In this document: piece after piece, positions 61,367 through 64,000 of the stretch
Layout: each line of letters starts with the position of its first letter
Position numbering within the stretch: the stretch's first letter is position 1
Origin: Bacteroidales bacterium
GTDB taxonomy: Bacteria; Bacteroidota; Bacteroidia; Bacteroidales; UBA932
Assembly (NCBI GenBank): GCA_015060245.1
Contig: SUYU01000005.1
Location: forward strand, 80,859 to 144,858
Length of the DNA stretch: 64,000 nt
Reading direction: 5' to 3'
Notes under the pieces: model-generated
The model's database searches: none
Told to the model about the DNA's origin: nothing
The model's input: only the letters and a program-made list of their open reading frames with translations
Program-made: the position numbers and the translations under genes

Positions 61367-62152
61367 CTATGACTCTTTATAAGAATTCTCTATAGCAAGA
61401 CGCAACTCGGTAATACTGTTCATCCTCCTGATTTCACCTCCCTGTACAAAAGAGATATTGCCGGTCTCTTCAGATACCACAACAACTGCAGCATCAGTCT
61501 GCTCTGTCATGCCGGTTGCTGCCTTGTGGCGCATACCATATTGGGCCGGGATGTTGGGATTCTCGCTTACCGGAAGCGTACAACGCGCAGCGACTATACG
61601 GTCATTTGCTATTACCATGGCACCGTCGTGAAGTGGCGAGTTCTTGAAGAAGATATTCTCAATAAGACGTCTGTTTATATTGGCATCTATTGTATCTCCG
61701 GTCTCTATTATTGATTCCAAAGATGATGTGTGGGCAATCACAATAAGCGCACCTGTCTTGGTATCGCTCATCTTGCGGCAAGCCTGGGTAATCTCGTCCA
61801 AGGCACCCAATGCCATGCTCTCCTGCTTTCGGCCAAGAATACGCCTGAGGATCTTGGCATGTCCGCCACTCACATACTTGTTTCCAAGATGAAGCAGAAA
61901 ACGTCTTATCTCCTGCTGGAAAAGTATAATTAGGGCAATCATACCAACACCGAGAATCTGGTTGATTATTGCAGACATCAGGCTCATGTTGAGCGCATTG
62001 ACAATTATCCACACAACATATATCAGAATAATGCCCGAAAAAATGCTTATTGCAGCCGTACCCCTTATCAACTTATAGACATAGTAGACCAGAAGGGCCA
62101 CAAGAATAATGTCAATGACATCTATCAACTGAATATCTATAAAATCAAACAT
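61367..62152 (-). CDS. cdaA: Diadenylate cyclase CdaA
   Basis: Makes the second messenger cyclic di-AMP from two ATP. The 261-residue protein has three N-terminal membrane helices and a DAC domain with the active-site motifs NSPLHDGAMVI and YGMRHKAATG. I chose the ATG at 62152 (MFDFID). An in-frame TTG at 62176 would add eight residues. In many Bacteroidetes this gene follows folP, but here no folP is seen upstream, only relics. A TAACTTTG -7 box at 62272-62279 gives a leader of about 115 nt. Confidence 0.94.
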   Translation of the reverse strand: MFDFIDIQLIDVIDIILVALLVYYVYKLIRGTAAISIFSGIILIYVVWIIVNALNMSLMSAIINQILGVGMIALIILFQQEIRRFLLHLGNKYVSGGHAKILRRILGRKQESMALGALDEITQACRKMSDTKTGALIVIAHTSSLESIIETGDTIDANINRRLIENIFFKNSPLHDGAMVIANDRIVAARCTLPVSENPNIPAQYGMRHKAATGMTEQTDAAVVVVSEETGNISFVQGGEIRRMNSITELRLAIENSYKES

Positions 62153-62396
62153 AGCGTAACAATTAAAAATTAACAAATAGAGCCTGCATATATGTCACAT
62201 GCATGCCGTACAGAGAGTCCGGCACAGGCAGCCGAACGCCACCAGACAGGGCACCAGCAACAAAGCAACCTCAAAGTTAAGAAAAAAGAGGAACTAACGC
62301 CCTACTGCCGCCTAATTTGTGAATATAATTTTATTATTCGCCTTTTGAATTCTTGACAAGCATCAACTGGGAAAGTATTTCAGGGCTCCATCAGGC
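62153..62396. other. Gene-free region upstream of cdaA
   Basis: The first 125 nt is the presumed cdaA leader behind a minus-strand -7 box (complement at 62272-62279, TAACTTTG). The rest, 62280-62396, shows no gene, no riboswitch I can name and no terminator. It ends where the comF relic starts. Confidence 0.5.
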
Positions 62397-62516
62397 CTAC
62401 TCCACATACGCCAGCGTGGCGATATAGACCTTGCAGTCATAATGGGCGAGCAACAGGTTGGCACAGGCATCGAGGGTTGCGCCTGAAGTGAGAATACAAT
62501 ATTAGAGTGATATAAG
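62397..62516 (-). pseudogene. comF 3'-end relic, left copy
   Basis: On the minus strand the last 33 codons of a ComF-type phosphoribosyltransferase can be read, starting ILTSGATLDACANLLLAHYD and ending in the stop TAG at 62397-62399. The first residues fit the PRPP-binding loop of ComF. No upstream part is present, so the fragment is dead. A near-identical 120-nt copy lies at 63456-63575, and both begin exactly at the stop codon. Confidence 0.8.
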
Positions 62517-62604
62517 TCTATTACAAATTAGATCAATCTGTCAAGTTTATGCATTTTTTTGACAGATAGCAAAATTTCTGTCAAAAAGTCGAATGTGAAC
62601 AAAC
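62517..62604. other. Spacer with three copies of a CTGTCAA heptamer
   Basis: CTGTCAA (62538-62544), its complement TTGACAG (62559-62565) and CTGTCAA again (62578-62584) form alternative 7-bp hairpins. The spacer has 88 nt here but only 15 nt in the right-hand copy (63576-63590). The extra 73 nt is therefore specific to this copy, perhaps an insertion remnant. Confidence 0.5.
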
Positions 62605-63066
62605 TTACTTCTTGCCATAGCACACAGAAGGCTCTGAAAGCAAACCGTGATTAGGCGAATTCATCTCTTGGATAATATGAAGCATCTCTGCAGGAGTAAC
62701 CACGAACGGCTTCTTTGGAAAATGTTTTGTATTGCCGGTAACCAGGAATGAATCTTCAGTTGCAAGAGCAACTTCATAGAAAACAATATACTTTGGATCC
62801 GGGAATTGTTCATTGCTGCCAATTCTCCGAGAATCTATACCACCTTCCCTGATAGCATCAATGACAGCACTGATTGTTTCTTCCGAAAAATTGAACTTGG
62901 GCCTTTTCAAAACGGCTACGTACTCTTCAATTATTTCGTTGTTGTAGACTGGTACAATAACCCTGTCATATAGATAATTGAGAACCTTGACTGTTGCTGA
63001 ATCATGGTGGCGCGACAAAAGCGCTGATACAATCACATTGGTGTCAATAACTGCATATATTTTCAT
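62605..63066 (-). CDS. PIN-domain toxin (PIN_3/COG1569 type)
   Basis: The 153-residue ribonuclease-type toxin has the acidic residues of PIN domains: IDTNVIVSALLSR (Asp8), NNEIIEEYVAVL (Glu44), FPDPKYIVFYEVAL (Asp90) and VTGNTKHFP. It would cut RNA to stop growth when its antitoxin fails. Its antitoxin gene ends 1 nt upstream. The last 200 nt of the gene, up to about 62804, is nearly identical to the right-hand toxin at 63591, while the first part differs strongly, so the gene is a mosaic. Confidence 0.87.
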   Translation of the reverse strand: MKIYAVIDTNVIVSALLSRHHDSATVKVLNYLYDRVIVPVYNNEIIEEYVAVLKRPKFNFSEETISAVIDAIREGGIDSRRIGSNEQFPDPKYIVFYEVALATEDSFLVTGNTKHFPKKPFVVTPAEMLHIIQEMNSPNHGLLSEPSVCYGKK

Positions 63067-63067
63067 A

Positions 63068-63361
63068 CTACTCTCCCCTTCTGGCCAATCTTATCTCCTC
63101 ATTAATCTCCTCAAGGCTCATGCCCGCAGTTCCATTTTCTGCAGCAATTCTGCGCATTTCATAGAATGCTTTTCTTCCTCTCTCCATCACGTCATCAATA
63201 GGGTCAGCCTCTATTGCAAAAGGAATCCTTCTCTGACGTATAACTGTCTTAACATATATATTGAATGCCGTATTGGCACTCATGCCAAATTCTTCGCACA
63301 GTTTATCAAACTCAGCCTTCAATTCTGCGTCCATTCTGATGGTAGTTGCTATCTGTCCCAT
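63068..63361 (-). CDS. RelB/DinJ-family antitoxin
   Basis: The 97-residue protein starts MGQIATTIRMDAELKAEFDK, with the ribbon-helix-helix DNA-binding part. It continues with MSANTAFNIYVKTVIRQRRI, the RelB/DinJ family mark, and has an acidic C-terminal tail that would cover the toxin. I chose the ATG at 63361. Starts at 63367 and 63400 are possible on paper, but the promoter -7 box (63378-63385) lies inside the longest form. RelB-type antitoxins usually pair with RelE/YafQ toxins; here the partner is a PIN protein. Confidence 0.85.
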   Translation of the reverse strand: MGQIATTIRMDAELKAEFDKLCEEFGMSANTAFNIYVKTVIRQRRIPFAIEADPIDDVMERGRKAFYEMRRIAAENGTAGMSLEEINEEIRLARRGE

Positions 63362-63377
63362 AGTCATGTCATTTTTA

Positions 63378-63410
63378 CAAAGATATATAAATGACGTCAT
63401 ATTGCAATAT
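63378..63410 (-). promoter_or_regulatory. Toxin-antitoxin promoter with two palindromes
   Basis: On the minus strand TATCTTTG (complement at 63378-63385) is the -7 box. Two perfect palindromes lie just upstream and overlap by two bases: ATGACGTCAT (63391-63400) and ATATTGCAATAT (63399-63410). They sit in the spacer and at the -33 position, ideal for autorepression by the antitoxin or its complex. Confidence 0.65.
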
Positions 63411-63455
63411 ACATGCCATCAAATTTACTTGAATTATCAAGGAAAAGCGCCTTTA

Positions 63456-63575
63456 TCACTCCACATACGCCAGCGTTGCGATATAGACCTTGCAGTCATA
63501 ATGGGCGAGCAGCAGGTTGGCGCAGGCATCGAGGGTTGCACCTGAGGTGAGGAGATAATATAAGAGTGATATAAG
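63456..63575 (-). pseudogene. comF 3'-end relic, right copy
   Basis: This is the second copy of the comF tail: 33 codons reading LLTSGATLDACANLLLAHYD and so on to the stop TGA at 63456-63458. It differs from the left copy at only a few bases, including TGA for TAG. It lies 15 nt after the stop codon of the next PIN gene. Again the upstream part of comF is missing. Confidence 0.8.
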
Positions 63576-63590
63576 AATAATGATTGAGGC

Positions 63591-64000
63591 CTACTTCCTG
63601 CCATAGCGCACAGAAGGCTCAGAAAGCAAACCGTGATTAGGCGAATTCATCTCTTGGATAATATGAAGCATCTCTGCAGGAGTAACCACGAACGGCTTCT
63701 TTGGAAAATGTTTTGTATTGCCGGTAACCAGGAATGAATCTTCAGTTGCAAGAGCAACTTCATAGAAAACAATATCCTTTGGATCCGGGAGGTTCTCTTC
63801 AACCTCATGTCTTGATGAATTTATACCAAATTTCTTGACAACTTCTAAAGTCTCATCTATAAGCGATTCCGGCAAATTAAATTTCGGTCTGGTTAAAACA
63901 GAGTAATACTCCGCCAAAATATCATCATTATAAATTGGTGTAATGTCTCCCAGAATCAAGTGCTGCATCAATTGCACAGTGCTTGTATTCTTAAAACGGG
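63591..64000 (-). CDS. PIN-domain toxin, N terminus beyond the window
   Basis: The minus-strand gene runs off the right edge and its frame is open to 64000. The visible part has the PIN residues NDDILAEYYSVLTRPKF, LPDPKDIVFYEVALATEDSF and VTGNTKHFP. Comparison with the left toxin suggests that only about 16 N-terminal residues are missing. The last 200 nt matches the left toxin with about five differences, while the rest matches it poorly. Its antitoxin should lie to the right of the window. Confidence 0.85.
   Translation of the reverse strand, partial: RFKNTSTVQLMQHLILGDITPIYNDDILAEYYSVLTRPKFNLPESLIDETLEVVKKFGINSSRHEVEENLPDPKDIVFYEVALATEDSFLVTGNTKHFPKKPFVVTPAEMLHIIQEMNSPNHGLLSEPSVRYGRK

Noticed and set aside
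61376..61399. Possible small plus-strand gene before cdaA
   Set aside because: Only a few codons are open and the stretch overlaps the end of cdaA.

Overview
The window looks like a chromosome segment of a Bacteroidales bacterium. The grounds are a SusD lipoprotein, an Oar-like TonB-dependent receptor, BACON, GSCFA, DUF4294, DUF4270, DUF3098 and DUF5689 families, zinc-free L36 and S14, and repeated promoters with the Bacteroidetes -7 box TAnnTTTG. I saw no tRNA, rRNA, CRISPR array, phage or transposase gene.

Layout. At 1-1540 lies the end of a glycan-uptake (SusC/SusD-type) locus. At 1540-4752 is an AT-rich accessory stretch: a promoter, a long rod-like RNA structure and four small or OmpA-type secreted proteins with no clear function. 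At 4844-10866 (minus) a TPR protein, the whole Rnf complex (rnfB-C-D-G-E-A) and RseC form one operon. From 10893 to 17336 (minus) come a DUF3108 protein, DnaB, a zinc-ribbon coiled-coil protein, a Nif3-like protein, a small MerR regulator and two tandem M23 peptidases. From 17423 to 32034 are mostly housekeeping genes: alaS, two LptF/G permeases, fmt, thiN, a nucleoside transporter, a bifunctional nuclease, tgt, a lipoprotein LD-carboxypeptidase, a threonine dehydrogenase-like SDR, queG and a GSCFA protein. At 32203-42828 (minus) is the ribosomal spc/alpha cluster from rplP to rplQ. It begins at rplP with its own promoter instead of continuing into rpsC and the S10 genes. From 43073 to 51566 are a dipeptidase, GltS, an LpxH/UppP/DUF3098/FtsX envelope operon, a short glycogen-synthase-like protein and a DUF4270 lipoprotein.

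The most system-like locus is 51824-59379 (minus). It has a surface lipoprotein nuclease (BACON, DUF5689, BACON, NUC1), a TonB-dependent receptor, and a lipoprotein with two BACON-like domains and five OB-like repeats, all behind one promoter with a hairpin at the expected transcript start. I infer an extracellular nucleic-acid capture, cutting and import system. It is followed by metK, preceded by a SAM-II riboswitch, and by the diadenylate cyclase gene cdaA.

The right end (62397-64000) is a repeating block. Each copy has a 120-nt relic of the 3' end of comF next to a PIN-toxin gene whose last 200 nt is nearly identical between copies while the rest differs. The complete copy carries a RelB/DinJ-type antitoxin. 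This looks like toxin-antitoxin cassettes turning over at the 3' end of comF.
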